NCBI RefSeq assembly: GCF_026847645.1
Contig: NZ_JAPSMC010000001.1
Location: 1-64,000, forward strand
Length of the DNA stretch: 64,000 bases
Direction: 5' to 3'
From: Anoxybacillus sp. J5B_2022
GTDB lineage: Bacteria; Bacillota; Bacilli; Bacillales; Anoxybacillaceae
Positions 1-8,323 of this stretch are shown here, piece by piece. A program made the position numbers and the translations under genes. The notes beneath the pieces were generated by a model. It saw only the letters and a list, made by a program, of their open reading frames with translations, made no database searches and was not told the DNA's origin. Every line of letters begins with the position of its first letter. Within the stretch, counting starts at the first letter, position 1.

Positions 1-40
1 TTATTTTATATTTTTTTAGCGAAAAATAAACAAAAAAAAA

Positions 41-81
41 ACGCATTCCTCCCCATGCTTGAAAGCAGGGGTTTCCTGCGT
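41..81. mobile_element. Hairpin resembling an IS200/IS605 element end
   Basis: Nested palindrome: outer arms ACGCA (41-45) and TGCGT (77-81), inner arms CCCC-A-TGCTT and AAGCA-GGGG around a GA loop (51-71). Subterminal hairpins with a bulged base are typical of IS200/IS605 ends. It lies directly before the point where the LCP reading frame begins mid-domain, so I infer it is the end of an insertion that split that gene. The rest of the element lies outside the window. Confidence 0.5.
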
Positions 82-89
82 GATTAATC

Positions 90-587
90 ATGAACGGGTT
101 TCGCGACATCGTCGATGCAGTTGGCGGCATTACGGTCGATAATCCGTTTGCGTTTACGTACGACAAGACGGCGTTTCCGAAAGGACACATAATGCTCAAT
201 GGGGAAAAAGCATTAAAATATGCCCGTATGCGCCATGACGATCCGCGCGGTGGGTTTGGGAGGGAAGACCGGCAAAAGCAAGTCGTGGAAGCGGTCATAC
301 AAAAAGGGGCAACCTCGGTGCTTGCCTACGATGACATGCTTCGCGCCATTGCACGGCACGTGAAAACAAATTTGACGCTTGAACAAATGAAAGCGATTTA
401 CACAAACTACAAACGAGCCCATACGAACGTCGAAAAGCTGCACCTAGCCGGAACAAGCACAAAAATAAACGGCGTCTTTTACGTCATCATTCGAGAAAAA
501 GAGCGGCAGTCGGTGTCGAAGCAGCTAAACGCGCATTTGCAAATCGCCCCGTCACTGCCTAGAAAAACGAAGGCGCTCCCCCAATAG
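90..587 (+). pseudogene. LCP (LytR-CpsA-Psr) family protein, N-terminally truncated
   Basis: LCP enzymes are membrane-anchored transferases that attach teichoic acids or other glycopolymers to peptidoglycan. The visible 165 residues match only the second half of the LCP domain: DIVDAVGGITVDN near the start, then ALKYARMRHDDP and GREDRQKQ, which carry the conserved arginines that bind the polyprenyl-pyrophosphate substrate. The membrane anchor and the first half of the catalytic domain are missing. A TGA (81-83) lies in frame just before the first ATG, there is no good ribosome binding site, and an IS-like hairpin sits immediately upstream. I read this as the 3' remnant of a gene split by an insertion. 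It could still be expressed from the element but is unlikely to be active. Confidence 0.8.
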
Positions 588-598
588 AGCGCCTGTTT
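571..598. terminator. Hairpin between convergent LCP remnant and NlpC/P60 gene
   Basis: Arms AGGCGCTC (571-578) and GAGCGCCT (587-594) form an 8-bp stem, with the LCP stop codon at the loop edge. The T-rich flanks are short on both strands, so it is a modest bidirectional terminator. Confidence 0.55.
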
Positions 599-601
599 AT
601 C

Positions 602-1258
602 CTACCAATACCGCTTTGCCCCTATGTAGCGCGCGCTCCAGTATGGGCTGTTGAACGGACTAATCGTCACGCCAGTCGAGCTAGCGCTATGGAGAAATTG
701 GTTGTTGCCGATATAAATGCCGGCGTGGGAAACAGTCGTCCCTTCCGTTTGGAAAAAGACGACATCGCCGACGGCAGGAACGTCAACGCTTGTACCAGCG
801 TTCCACATCGTCGCTACTGTACGCGGGATTGTGATGCCTTGCTGCTGGAACAAATAGACGATCAAGCCGCTGCAGTCAAACCCTTGTTCCGGTGTTTGCC
901 CGCCCCATACGTACGGCTTTCCTAATAGCGGTGCGGCGTTGGCAACAAGCGCAATCGGGTCGAACGGTTTTGGCGCTTGCCAAAGGCGCGTGTAAGTAGT
1001 GTCGTCGACGATGCCGGTCACCGGCAATTGGACGCTCGCTTGAAATTTTTTCACTGCCGTTTCCGTTATCGTTCCAAAATAGCCGGTGGCAGTCGGGTAT
1101 GTAAAAAAGCCTTTTGCTTTTAATAACGTTTGCACTTCTTTAATTTGCGGATGGCTCATGCCGAGCTTCCATTCCGCCGCTTTGCCGTGCGTTGGCATGA
1201 ACAATAGCGCCGAAGCAAACGCGGACGTCAATAGCATTTGTTTCGCTTTCCTCTCCAT
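602..1258 (-). CDS. Secreted NlpC/P60 endopeptidase with peptidoglycan-binding domain
   Basis: Predicted cell-wall hydrolase of 218 aa. It has a signal peptide (about residues 1-27, MERKAKQMLLTSAF... ending GKAA), one PG_binding_1 domain (about 30-90, with GYFGTITETAVKKFQ) and a C-terminal NlpC/P60 cysteine peptidase domain. The catalytic Cys is in GFDCSGL, the His in SHAGIYIG, and a third polar residue follows in FLHSAS. The family cleaves D-Glu-(meso)Dap bonds in stem peptides. The open frame runs 43 codons further upstream, but I chose the ATG at 1258 because a ribosome site (GGGGAGAAAG) precedes it and the signal peptide begins there. The gene is monocistronic, divergent from the SWIM gene and convergent with the LCP remnant. 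Confidence 0.9.
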   Translation of the reverse strand: MERKAKQMLLTSAFASALLFMPTHGKAAEWKLGMSHPQIKEVQTLLKAKGFFTYPTATGYFGTITETAVKKFQASVQLPVTGIVDDTTYTRLWQAPKPFDPIALVANAAPLLGKPYVWGGQTPEQGFDCSGLIVYLFQQQGITIPRTVATMWNAGTSVDVPAVGDVVFFQTEGTTVSHAGIYIGNNQFLHSASSTGVTISPFNSPYWSARYIGAKRYW

Positions 1259-1400
1259 CGCTTTCTCCCCTTTCGACCTCCTCCCATTTAGTATAACGAA
1301 ACTTTCTTTTTCAATGAAGATGACTTTTGTTATAATTTTGTATAAGTATTCGGCAAAGTGACGAGAATGATAGAAAGAAATGACCAAAGGAGGAAGAACG

Positions 1401-2969
1401 TTGCTGCAAACGAGCTTATCGAAAGCCGTTTTAGATCAAGCTGCTCGGCAAATCCATCAAGAGCTTTCCTTCCCGTTATATGAATCGGCGATGAAAAAAG
1501 GCTTAAAATTGTATCGGGAAGGGTTTGTGTATAACGCTGAATTAATTGAACAAGATGTCGTGCAAGCAAACGTGCTCGACCGAAGTGTGTACAAGCCGGT
1601 GCTTGACCTTTTTCAGCTGTCGCAAAGCGAGTGCCAATGCTCGAGCACTTATTTTTGTCCACACTTGTTCGCGCTCTTTTTTTATTTATACGCGAACGTC
1701 GGACAAGTCGGTGACCTTGTACGAAAATGGAATACAAAAAAGTCGGAAACACCATCAAAACGAACAACTATCGTCCAAAAGCAAGCTTTCCCTGCTGCTT
1801 CCATCGATGCTTGGGAGAAACAATTTGAACAATCATTCCATTACTTTTTACAGCGTCATCGGCCGTCGGATTATTGGTTTGCCCATTATTTGTGCTACCG
1901 CTTTTTCCCGTCGCTCATCGAGAAAGTGCCTTATCAAGAAGGAGAAAAATGGCTGTATCACTTACATGCGGCGCTATTTACGTTTGAGCGCCTCATCGAA
2001 TATAGCGAACCGTTTCAGCGTTCTACGTATCAACGAGCGTTTTGGGATTCTGCCATCGCTGATTTTGTGAACGTCATCCAGCAAAAATGTGCGCTTTTGG
2101 CGAGAAAACCGGTTGCTAATGAGCTACTTCTTGACGAATTCCGCCAGTACGTGCAAAAAATCGTGCGTTCCGCAAAGCTTTATTTAGAATGGCGCATTCG
2201 CGTCTACGGGCTCGTCTGGCGCACGATCTTTGGCGAACAATGGCTGGCGCAAGAAACGGAAGAATTGCGCGCCCATAAACCGCTGACCGATGAACATCGG
2301 CTCGCGCTTATTCAGCTTGCTCTTTTATATGAAAAAGATAGCGACATTCCGCCGTTATTAGAAAACGTGCGTTTCCCGCTTATCACACACGTGCTTTTTT
2401 GGCTAAGTGAACTCGCTAGCCGTCAGCATTGGACGCGCATGGCGCTATGGTGGGAAGCCATCGTTACTAGACAGCTATTGTTGGAGGCGCCGCTCCATCT
2501 TCGCGGCGAGGTTGCCCATGAACTGCTGTCTCTCGCCGACCGTTACGTAAATGAAACGAACGATCGCGCGCGGTATGAACAAATACTGCAAGCACTCTTG
2601 CCATACAGCGCCTCCAACTATAGCTTTTATTTGCTAGAAAACGAGCAATATAAACAATGGGTCGAACTCCATGACGTCGCCGGCATTGACATCGAAACGA
2701 TTTATCGCCCGTTTTTAACAACGATTGAAAAACACGACCGTTCACTTCTATTGCCGCTGTACCATCGCGCCGTACGTGAACGGATTCAAGCCAAAAACCG
2801 CGCAAGCTATAAAGACGCGGTTCGGTATTTGAAAAAGCTGCGCGCTGCTTACCGTGCCCTCGGCCGATATGACACGTGGCGCCAATACCGTAATCGGCTA
2901 TGTGAGGAAACGAAACGACTCCGCGCGTTTCAAGAAGAATTAGAGAAAGGAAAGTTGCTCCATGATTAG
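1401..2969 (+). CDS. ywqB: SWIM zinc-finger protein (YwqB-like)
   Basis: A 522-aa protein with a SWIM-type zinc finger near residues 75-90 (CQCSSTYFCPH, pattern CxCx(n)CxH) and a long helical remainder without recognised catalytic motifs. SWIM fingers are predicted to bind DNA or protein. It overlaps the next gene, an SNF2-type helicase, by 8 bp, as in the ywqB-ywqA pair of Bacillus subtilis, so the two probably act together. An ATG exists at 1380, but AAAGGAGG (1386-1393) lies inside that extension at ideal distance from the TTG at 1401, so I take TTG as the start. Function beyond this is unknown. Confidence 0.85.
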   Translation: MLQTSLSKAVLDQAARQIHQELSFPLYESAMKKGLKLYREGFVYNAELIEQDVVQANVLDRSVYKPVLDLFQLSQSECQCSSTYFCPHLFALFFYLYANVGQVGDLVRKWNTKKSETPSKRTTIVQKQAFPAASIDAWEKQFEQSFHYFLQRHRPSDYWFAHYLCYRFFPSLIEKVPYQEGEKWLYHLHAALFTFERLIEYSEPFQRSTYQRAFWDSAIADFVNVIQQKCALLARKPVANELLLDEFRQYVQKIVRSAKLYLEWRIRVYGLVWRTIFGEQWLAQETEELRAHKPLTDEHRLALIQLALLYEKDSDIPPLLENVRFPLITHVLFWLSELASRQHWTRMALWWEAIVTRQLLLEAPLHLRGEVAHELLSLADRYVNETNDRARYEQILQALLPYSASNYSFYLLENEQYKQWVELHDVAGIDIETIYRPFLTTIEKHDRSLLLPLYHRAVRERIQAKNRASYKDAVRYLKKLRAAYRALGRYDTWRQYRNRLCEETKRLRAFQEELEKGKLLHD

Positions 2970-5715
2970 TACGTATACGCTCAAATGCCAGTGGCTGGAC
3001 TCAGAACGAGCGTTTTTTATTTACAGCGACGCCCCGCCCTCTGCTTGGAAGTCAGGCGCGTTTTTTTGGCACGAAGAAAGCTTTTACGGGACGTTTCTCA
3101 CCGAGAAAAAAATCGGCTCTCGCGAAGGGGTCGTGCTCTCGCCATGGGAGGCTGTCACGTTTTTTGCCCATCCTTCCGATCACGCATTCGTGCGCATCGA
3201 ATGGGACGAATCCGCTGCCCTCTTTCAGCAATGGGCCGCGATGATTCTCGACGACATTCGCGAACGTCGCATTATGCCAGACTTCTCCGCTTGGAAAAAC
3301 GGAGCGTTCGGTTGGAAGCGAAAAGGGGAAGCAGAAGAAGATCCGTTTCTAACAAAATGGCGGTCGCTCGCGATTCAAGAATGGATTGCCCGCGACAGCG
3401 AGCTAAGCGAAATATGGAATGATATTACTCGCACGTATCCGCTCATCACAGGCGACATTCCGTACTGGCTAACTAATGAAGACGATTGGCTATACGAAAT
3501 CGGCTGGCACGGCGACGCGCCGCCGTTTATCGTCGCGCTCCACTTAGTTGAGCCGGCAGAGCAAGACACCGATTGGACGCTCGAAACGGTGCTCATCGCC
3601 CATGATGAAAGCGAAACATGCGTTTGGAAACAAGGCGCTTTGCCAGAAAAATGGCAGCCGTATGAACAAGCGGTGTGGCGCGCTCAAAAACGATGGATGG
3701 TCGTCGTGCCGTGGCTGCGCGGCGAAAACGATGCCCTTTTGCCAACGTTGACCGACGAACAAGCATGGCGCTTTTTATCCGAAGCGAGTGAGCAGCTGGT
3801 CGAGGCCGGTGTCCGCATTTTGCTGCCGTCATGGTGGGAGGCGGTTAAACAAGCGCGAATGACGTTAAAAGCGCGCGTCAAATCCACACCAAAAACCGGA
3901 GCGTCGCTGCTCGGGCTTGAAGCGCTTGTTAAGTTTGACTGGAAAATCGCCACAAATGGCGTAGAACTCAGCGAAGAAGAGTTTGCCGCGCTTGTCGAAC
4001 AAAAACGCCGCCTCTTGCGCATCCGCGGTCAATGGATTCAGCTTGATCCGTCGTTCATTCAACGCATGCAAGCGTTAATGAAAAAAGCGAAGGAAGAAGG
4101 GTTGCCGATTCGCGACGTCTTGCAGCAAGCCTTGTTGCAAGACGAACGAGTCGACGCGGACGACGATGATACGTGGAACCACGTGGCGATCGAGCTGAAC
4201 CGAAGCTTTGAAACACTTGTGCGCCAGCTGACGAACATCGACCGCATTCCGTCGGTTGCCGTTCCGGCGTCGTTTAAAGGGACGTTGCGGCCGTACCAGC
4301 AGCGCGGCGTCGACTGGCTCTTGTTTTTGCGCCGCTTCCGCCTCGGCGCTTGTCTTGCCGATGATATGGGGCTTGGCAAAACGGTGCAAATGCTTGCCTA
4401 TTGGACGTATGTCCGCGAGCATGAACGAATCGACCGGCCAGCGCTTTTAATTTGCCCGACGAGCGTGCTCGGCAACTGGCAAAAAGAATGCGCGCGGTTT
4501 GCGCCATCGTTACGCCTCTACATCCATCACGGGCAAAACCGCAGCAAAGGCGAAGCGTTCACGGCGGCAGCCAAATCGGCCGACCTCGTGCTCACGTCGT
4601 ACAGCTTAGCGCATTTAGATACCGAGGAGCTTACTTCGATCGAGTGGGATACGATTTGCTTAGACGAGGCGCAAAATATTAAAAACGCCCATACGAAACA
4701 GGCGCGCGCCATTCGCAAACTAAAGGGCGGCCATAAAATCGCCCTCTCCGGCACGCCGATGGAAAACCGGTTAAGCGAACTTTGGAGCATTTTCCATTTT
4801 CTCAATCCCGGCTATTTAGGCAGCTTGACGCAATTTCAGCGCCGGTTTGCGACGCCGATTGAAAAAGAGCGCGACGCCAAAAAAGTCGCCGTCTTGCAAA
4901 AGCTCATCCGCCCGTTTTTATTGCGGCGGACAAAAACAGATGAAGCGATCGCCCTTGATTTGCCGGATAAGCTCGAACAAAAAGAATATTGCCCACTGAC
5001 CGCCGAGCAAGCATCGCTTTATGAAGAGCTCGTCCGGCAGACGCTCGAGCGCATCGAGCAAGCCGATCCGTTTGAACGGCGCGGGCTGATTTTGCAAATG
5101 CTGAACCGCTTAAAACAGCTATGCAACCATCCGGCGCTTTATTTGAAAGAGCAAACGCCAGAAAACGTGCTCGAACGCTCACATAAGCTCGAAAAACTGT
5201 TGGAGCTAGTCGAACAAATTCGGGAAAACGGTGAGAGCTGCTTAATTTTTACACAATACATTCAAATGGGCGAAATGATCCAGCAGCTGTTGGCAAAAGA
5301 GCTTCATGAGCCAGTTTCTTTCTTAAACGGAAGCGTTCCGAAAGCGGAACGCGACCGAATGATCGAAAAATTCCAAGCTGGAGAGTTTAGCATCTTTATT
5401 TTGTCGCTCAAAGCAGGCGGTACTGGGCTCAATTTAACGGCGGCCAACCACGTCATCCATTTCGACCGCTGGTGGAATCCGGCGGTGGAAAACCAAGCGA
5501 CCGACCGCGCCTACCGCATCGGCCAAAGCCGGTTTGTGCACGTGCATAAACTTATTACCGTCGGCACGCTTGAGGAAAAAATTGATGACATGATTGAGCG
5601 CAAACAATCGCTGAACGAAGAAATCATTCAAAGCGAAGCGTGGATTACCGAGCTGTCGAACGAAGAACTGCGCGAATTGCTCGCGCTTCCGGCGCTCGTC
5701 CATAAAGGAGCATGA
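2962..5715 (+). CDS. ywqA: SNF2-family DNA helicase/ATPase (YwqA-like)
   Basis: A 917-aa Swi2/Snf2 ATPase. The N-terminal ~430 residues form the SNF2-associated region seen in bacterial members. The two RecA-like lobes follow: motif I DDMGLGKTVQ, motif II LDEAQNIKN (DEAQ in place of DEAH), motif III ALSGTPMENR, motif V KAGGTGLNLTAAN and motif VI QATDRAYRIGQ. Such enzymes translocate on double-stranded DNA and remodel nucleoprotein complexes or assist transcription and repair. It overlaps ywqB, and its own stop codon overlaps the ribosome-site region of a small downstream ORF. All core motifs are intact, so it should be an active ATPase. Confidence 0.95.
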   Translation: MISTYTLKCQWLDSERAFFIYSDAPPSAWKSGAFFWHEESFYGTFLTEKKIGSREGVVLSPWEAVTFFAHPSDHAFVRIEWDESAALFQQWAAMILDDIRERRIMPDFSAWKNGAFGWKRKGEAEEDPFLTKWRSLAIQEWIARDSELSEIWNDITRTYPLITGDIPYWLTNEDDWLYEIGWHGDAPPFIVALHLVEPAEQDTDWTLETVLIAHDESETCVWKQGALPEKWQPYEQAVWRAQKRWMVVVPWLRGENDALLPTLTDEQAWRFLSEASEQLVEAGVRILLPSWWEAVKQARMTLKARVKSTPKTGASLLGLEALVKFDWKIATNGVELSEEEFAALVEQKRRLLRIRGQWIQLDPSFIQRMQALMKKAKEEGLPIRDVLQQALLQDERVDADDDDTWNHVAIELNRSFETLVRQLTNIDRIPSVAVPASFKGTLRPYQQRGVDWLLFLRRFRLGACLADDMGLGKTVQMLAYWTYVREHERIDRPALLICPTSVLGNWQKECARFAPSLRLYIHHGQNRSKGEAFTAAAKSADLVLTSYSLAHLDTEELTSIEWDTICLDEAQNIKNAHTKQARAIRKLKGGHKIALSGTPMENRLSELWSIFHFLNPGYLGSLTQFQRRFATPIEKERDAKKVAVLQKLIRPFLLRRTKTDEAIALDLPDKLEQKEYCPLTAEQASLYEELVRQTLERIEQADPFERRGLILQMLNRLKQLCNHPALYLKEQTPENVLERSHKLEKLLELVEQIRENGESCLIFTQYIQMGEMIQQLLAKELHEPVSFLNGSVPKAERDRMIEKFQAGEFSIFILSLKAGGTGLNLTAANHVIHFDRWWNPAVENQATDRAYRIGQSRFVHVHKLITVGTLEEKIDDMIERKQSLNEEIIQSEAWITELSNEELRELLALPALVHKGA

Positions 5716-5721
5716 TGATGG

Positions 5722-5832
5722 ATGGCGAAACAAACGAAACGAAAGCAAAAACGAAAAGAAGCGGAAAAGCAAACGCTTTGGGAAAAATTATGCGAACAAA
5801 TGGCAAAAAAACTAGCGAACAAGCAACCATAG
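5722..5832 (+). CDS. Lys-rich 36-residue peptide downstream of ywqA
   Basis: A short ORF that starts MAKQTKRKQKR and ends KKLANKQP, very rich in Lys, Gln and Glu. AAAGGAG (5704-5710) lies 11 nt upstream of its ATG and inside the end of ywqA, so the two could be translationally coupled. A terminator hairpin follows at once (832-862 of the 5 kb block). A longer competing frame from 5712 lacks these properties after the first codons. I do not recognise a family. The placement and basic composition suggest a nucleic-acid-associated accessory peptide, but that is inference. Confidence 0.5.
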   Translation: MAKQTKRKQKRKEAEKQTLWEKLCEQMAKKLANKQP

Positions 5833-5862
5833 GGGTATCTTCAGATATCCCTTTTATTTTTT
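5832..5862 (+). terminator. Terminator of the ywqB-ywqA operon
   Basis: GGGGTATC (5832-5839) pairs with GATATCCC (5844-5851) with one wobble, followed by TTTTATTTTTT. Confidence 0.8.
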
Positions 5863-6338
5863 CGTGCTGGCGACATACAAAGATAGGAAACTTGTTTTTT
5901 CGTGCAAATAGAAAGCGACTGGAGGATGTCATAGATGAGTTGACGTTCGATCATGAGAAGCGCATTTGTGCGAAGAGGGACGTACTGTTGTTGACGGTCG
6001 CTCCATTCATAGGAAGTGATCGTAACCGCTCGTTTTTCTAAATCAAGTTTTACAACGAACATATACCGCTGGTTGACCGACTTAAACAAAAAGTACAGCT
6101 GGGCGTGTGCATAGCAGGCAATTTCGCGAAACCGGACATCTCCTTCCATCGCCACGACCGTTTCTTCCTTTCGCCGCAAAAAGCGGAGCGAGTCGGTAAA
6201 ATTCGCACGGGTAATCGTTGCAAGCCGAAGCGAAATCGGGTGCTTCATTTCTTTAATAAAGATGTGATATGTACAGCGACGGCCTCGTCCTTTTTGTTGG
6301 CGAATGACTAAATCAGCAAGATAAATATTCACGTTCAT
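5841..6338 (-). CDS. Hypothetical protein, convergent with ywqA operon
   Basis: About 165 aa, basic, no signal peptide, no membrane segment and no family I can name. It contains several Tyr/Arg-rich strands (for example YHIFIKEMKHPISLRLATI and RYMFVVKLDLEKRAV) that look like a beta-rich fold. The start is uncertain: the ribosome-site-like GGGAGAGG is only 0-1 nt before ATG 6338 but better placed for the in-frame GTG two codons later. The open frame extends to 6437. Flanked by the ywqA operon on one side and a divergent HTH regulator on the other. The 3' end overlaps the ywqA terminator region. Confidence 0.6.
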   Translation of the reverse strand: MNVNIYLADLVIRQQKGRGRRCTYHIFIKEMKHPISLRLATITRANFTDSLRFLRRKEETVVAMEGDVRFREIACYAHAQLYFLFKSVNQRYMFVVKLDLEKRAVTITSYEWSDRQQQYVPLRTNALLMIERQLIYDILQSLSICTKKQVSYLCMSPARKNKRDI

Positions 6339-6528
6339 CCTCTCCCATCGGTAAATATTTATCATTTTTTTACATTTTAACAATTTAACGGTGAGCAAAA
6401 AAGTTGTCGAATTCCGCTTTTTGTTCTTGTTATCCACAAATGATTGTTTGTTCTAAAATCGAACGTGGATGGTTGGCTTCTTCTTATATGTTTAATGTAC
6501 GGTGAGATTCATAAAGTTGGTGAACAAA

Positions 6529-6939
6529 ATGACAAAACTAGCCGACCATCTGAAATATTTGCGGAAACAACAAAACTGGACGCAAGAAGACGTGGCACAA
6601 AAGCTAAACATGTCGCGCTCACAAATTAGCAAATGGGAAACAGGCGAAACGCTTCCCGACTTGCAATCGTTGGAAAAGTTAAGCGACTTATACGGGGTGA
6701 GCATCGACTCTCTAATCGGCAGGCGCCCGTCGAAACAACAACTGCTGCGCGAAGTCAACCGCCTGTACGCCACCGACAAAGTCGACGAAACGATGCTTGA
6801 TATTATCGACTACTTAAAGCAACATCCCGACATGGAACAAGCGCTCCATTCGCTTGCCAAACTCCCTGCCAAAAAACGAAAACATATTGAATCCGCTGTC
6901 ATTGCTGTCTTAAAAGAATTTACAAAAGCGATGGAGTAA
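6529..6939 (+). CDS. XRE/Cro-type helix-turn-helix regulator
   Basis: A 136-aa DNA-binding protein. Residues 1-65 are a classical HTH_3 domain: LADHLKYLRKQQNWTQEDVA, then KLNMSRSQISKWETGETLPD, with the recognition helix around SRSQISKWE. The C-terminal half (about 70-136) is a helical, charged oligomerisation-type region without peptidase motifs. The ATG at 6529 is preferred over the GTG at 6502 because it begins right before the HTH domain and has a weak GGTGA site 6 nt upstream. It is a single-gene unit followed by dispersed repeats. Its target is not evident; the intergenic region with the divergent hypothetical gene is the likeliest operator site. Confidence 0.85.
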   Translation: MTKLADHLKYLRKQQNWTQEDVAQKLNMSRSQISKWETGETLPDLQSLEKLSDLYGVSIDSLIGRRPSKQQLLREVNRLYATDKVDETMLDIIDYLKQHPDMEQALHSLAKLPAKKRKHIESAVIAVLKEFTKAME

Positions 6940-6988
6940 TAGAAAAGCAGCGGCGACGGGGAGCGGGTGTAGCGCCCGCGCGATAAAG

Positions 6989-7075
6989 CGCAAAGCACCC
7001 GCCTATCGGCGAAGATCGCACAAGCCCCACCGAGGAGGAAACACGTGATGGCGTTTGGAGCTAGACAGCTCCCCA
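6989..7075. repeat. Dispersed 87-bp repeat, copy 1
   Basis: Begins GCAAAGCACCCGCC and ends with the small hairpin GGAGCT-AGAC-AGCTCC. It is about 94% identical to copy 2 at 7177-7263 and related to elements at 9.8 kb and 16.4 kb. It contains GAGGAGG followed 8 nt later by ATG, which mimics a translation start but leads to only 10 codons here. It lies in the 336-bp gene-free stretch between the HTH gene and ssbB. Confidence 0.75.
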
Positions 7076-7176
7076 TCTAATAAAAAAGACCAGCCGATGG
7101 TAGCTGGCAATTGCGGGGACGAGTGAGGATGCGATTCTCTCTCTTGGGGAATAGTTGGGGGAAGAATAAGAAACGT

Positions 7177-7263
7177 GCAAAGCGCCCGCCTATCGGGGAA
7201 GATCGTACAAGCCCCACCGAGGAGGAAACACGTGATGGCGTTTGGAGCTAGGCAGCTCCCCAC
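7177..7263. repeat. Dispersed 87-bp repeat, copy 2
   Basis: Differs from copy 1 at about five positions (CGCCC/CACCC, CGGGG/CGGCG, CGTAC/CGCAC, TAGGC/TAGAC and the last base). It ends 13 bp from the ssbB stop codon, so it sits in the ssbB 3' untranslated region in antisense orientation relative to copy numbering. The same GAGGAGG...ATG arrangement is present. Confidence 0.75.
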
Positions 7264-7275
7264 GAAAGAAAAGAC

Positions 7276-7620
7276 TTACTCTTGTGCAACCCACGCGGTC
7301 GTTTTTCCACCCATAAATCGAACTGACTCCGCAACGACTTCGGTCACATGCACCCGCTTCCCGTCTTGATTTTCGTAGCTTCTTGTCTGGATGCGGCCCG
7401 TCACGCCGATAATCGACCCTTTTCGGCAATAGTTTGCGGTATTTTCCGCCACTTTCCGCCAAAGCGTGCAATGGACAAAGTCGGTATCGACCACTCCTTC
7501 CGCATTGCGGAAGTTTCGGCTCACGGCAAGCGTCACGTTCACAACCGCTGCGCCGTCGGCCGTATAGCGCAGCTCTGGGTCTTTCGTTAAACGTCCGACA
7601 AGCACGACTTGATTAATCAT
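7276..7620 (-). CDS. ssbB: Single-stranded DNA-binding protein, SsbB type
   Basis: A 114-aa OB-fold protein ([20 protein letters not shown]; later [22 protein letters not shown]). It binds single-stranded DNA as a tetramer. It ends shortly after the OB fold ([11 protein letters not shown]) and lacks the Gly/Pro-rich linker and the acidic tip ending in DDDLPF found in the housekeeping SsbA. That length and its position next to ywpF match B. subtilis SsbB (YwpH), which protects incoming DNA during transformation. A comK gene is present 4 kb away. The ATG at 7620 has a GGGGGGA site upstream. Confidence 0.92.
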   Translation of the reverse strand: MINQVVLVGRLTKDPELRYTADGAAVVNVTLAVSRNFRNAEGVVDTDFVHCTLWRKVAENTANYCRKGSIIGVTGRIQTRSYENQDGKRVHVTEVVAESVRFMGGKTTAWVAQE

Positions 7621-7844
7621 TCCGTCCCCCCTTTCGTTTTCTTTCTCGTTTTTATCATAAACGATGGAAAAAAATCCGTAAAATGACGATTTTTCAATTT
7701 TCTGATTAATTCTTGCTCTTTATGTATGCAAAAACCGACAAAAAGAAGCAAAATTCACGAGAAAATTTAAATTTCGCACGAATCGCCACTTTTTTTCGCA
7801 AAGTTTGTCTATCCCCCGCTTTTCTTTTTCCAACATCGGTATGG

Positions 7845-7850
7845 TATAAT
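7845..7850 (+). promoter_or_regulatory. Extended -10 promoter element of ywpF
   Basis: ATGGTATAAT gives a perfect TATAAT, with TG one base upstream (TGG before TATAAT), 33 nt before the ywpF start. No good -35 box is visible. Confidence 0.5.
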
Positions 7851-7882
7851 GGGGAGTAAGACAACGTTGACGAGGTGGTAAA

Positions 7883-8323
7883 ATGAAAACGTTCAAGCTG
7901 GTCGGGCTCCAAGTCGTCCGCGATGACATAGAGGAAGACATACCGCTGATTGATGGGCTCATTATTAATAAAGAAGACGATAAAAACCGCTGGCTCATTG
8001 AAACCTATATCGACAAACAATACGAACCGCTATTTGCCGAACTGCAACAAGAGCACGCGGAATTTCGCCTGCAAGTTGTCATTTCCAATATTAACAACGA
8101 CCCTGCCAACGTCATCGCTTCCGTTCGTTCGATTACGCCAATGAACGACCGAGCAAGCGTATTAATGGACGGGCACATTGTCCGCAGCAAAACGGACTGG
8201 GCGGAAACGGTGTTAGCCGGACTTGTTGAACAAGGATTGCAAGGCGAAGCGCTATTAAAAGAATTTAAACACCAGCTCCACGAACGGCGCGGGACGAAAG
8301 AATCAATGGTGAACGGACGTTAA
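7883..8323 (+). CDS. ywpF: YwpF family protein
   Basis: A 146-aa protein that begins MKTFKLVGLQVV, as YwpF proteins do. It is acidic, soluble and has no known catalytic motif. In B. subtilis it lies between ssbB and the sortase-like ywpE, and the same neighbourhood is kept here: ssbB upstream (divergent) and a sortase gene downstream (convergent). GAGGTGG precedes the ATG. Its last 21 bp overlap the end of the sortase gene on the other strand. Function unknown. Confidence 0.85.
   Translation: MKTFKLVGLQVVRDDIEEDIPLIDGLIINKEDDKNRWLIETYIDKQYEPLFAELQQEHAEFRLQVVISNINNDPANVIASVRSITPMNDRASVLMDGHIVRSKTDWAETVLAGLVEQGLQGEALLKEFKHQLHERRGTKESMVNGR

Noticed and set aside
7003-7471. Minus-strand ORFs sharing the start MGSCLAPNAI
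   Set aside because: The shared start is produced by the two 87-bp repeats; one runs antisense into ssbB codons in another frame.
7680-7693. Possible ComK box upstream of ssbB (AAAATGACGATTTT)
   Set aside because: Spacing is AAAA-N6-TTTT rather than N5 and no second box at helical distance was found, so not strong enough to call.
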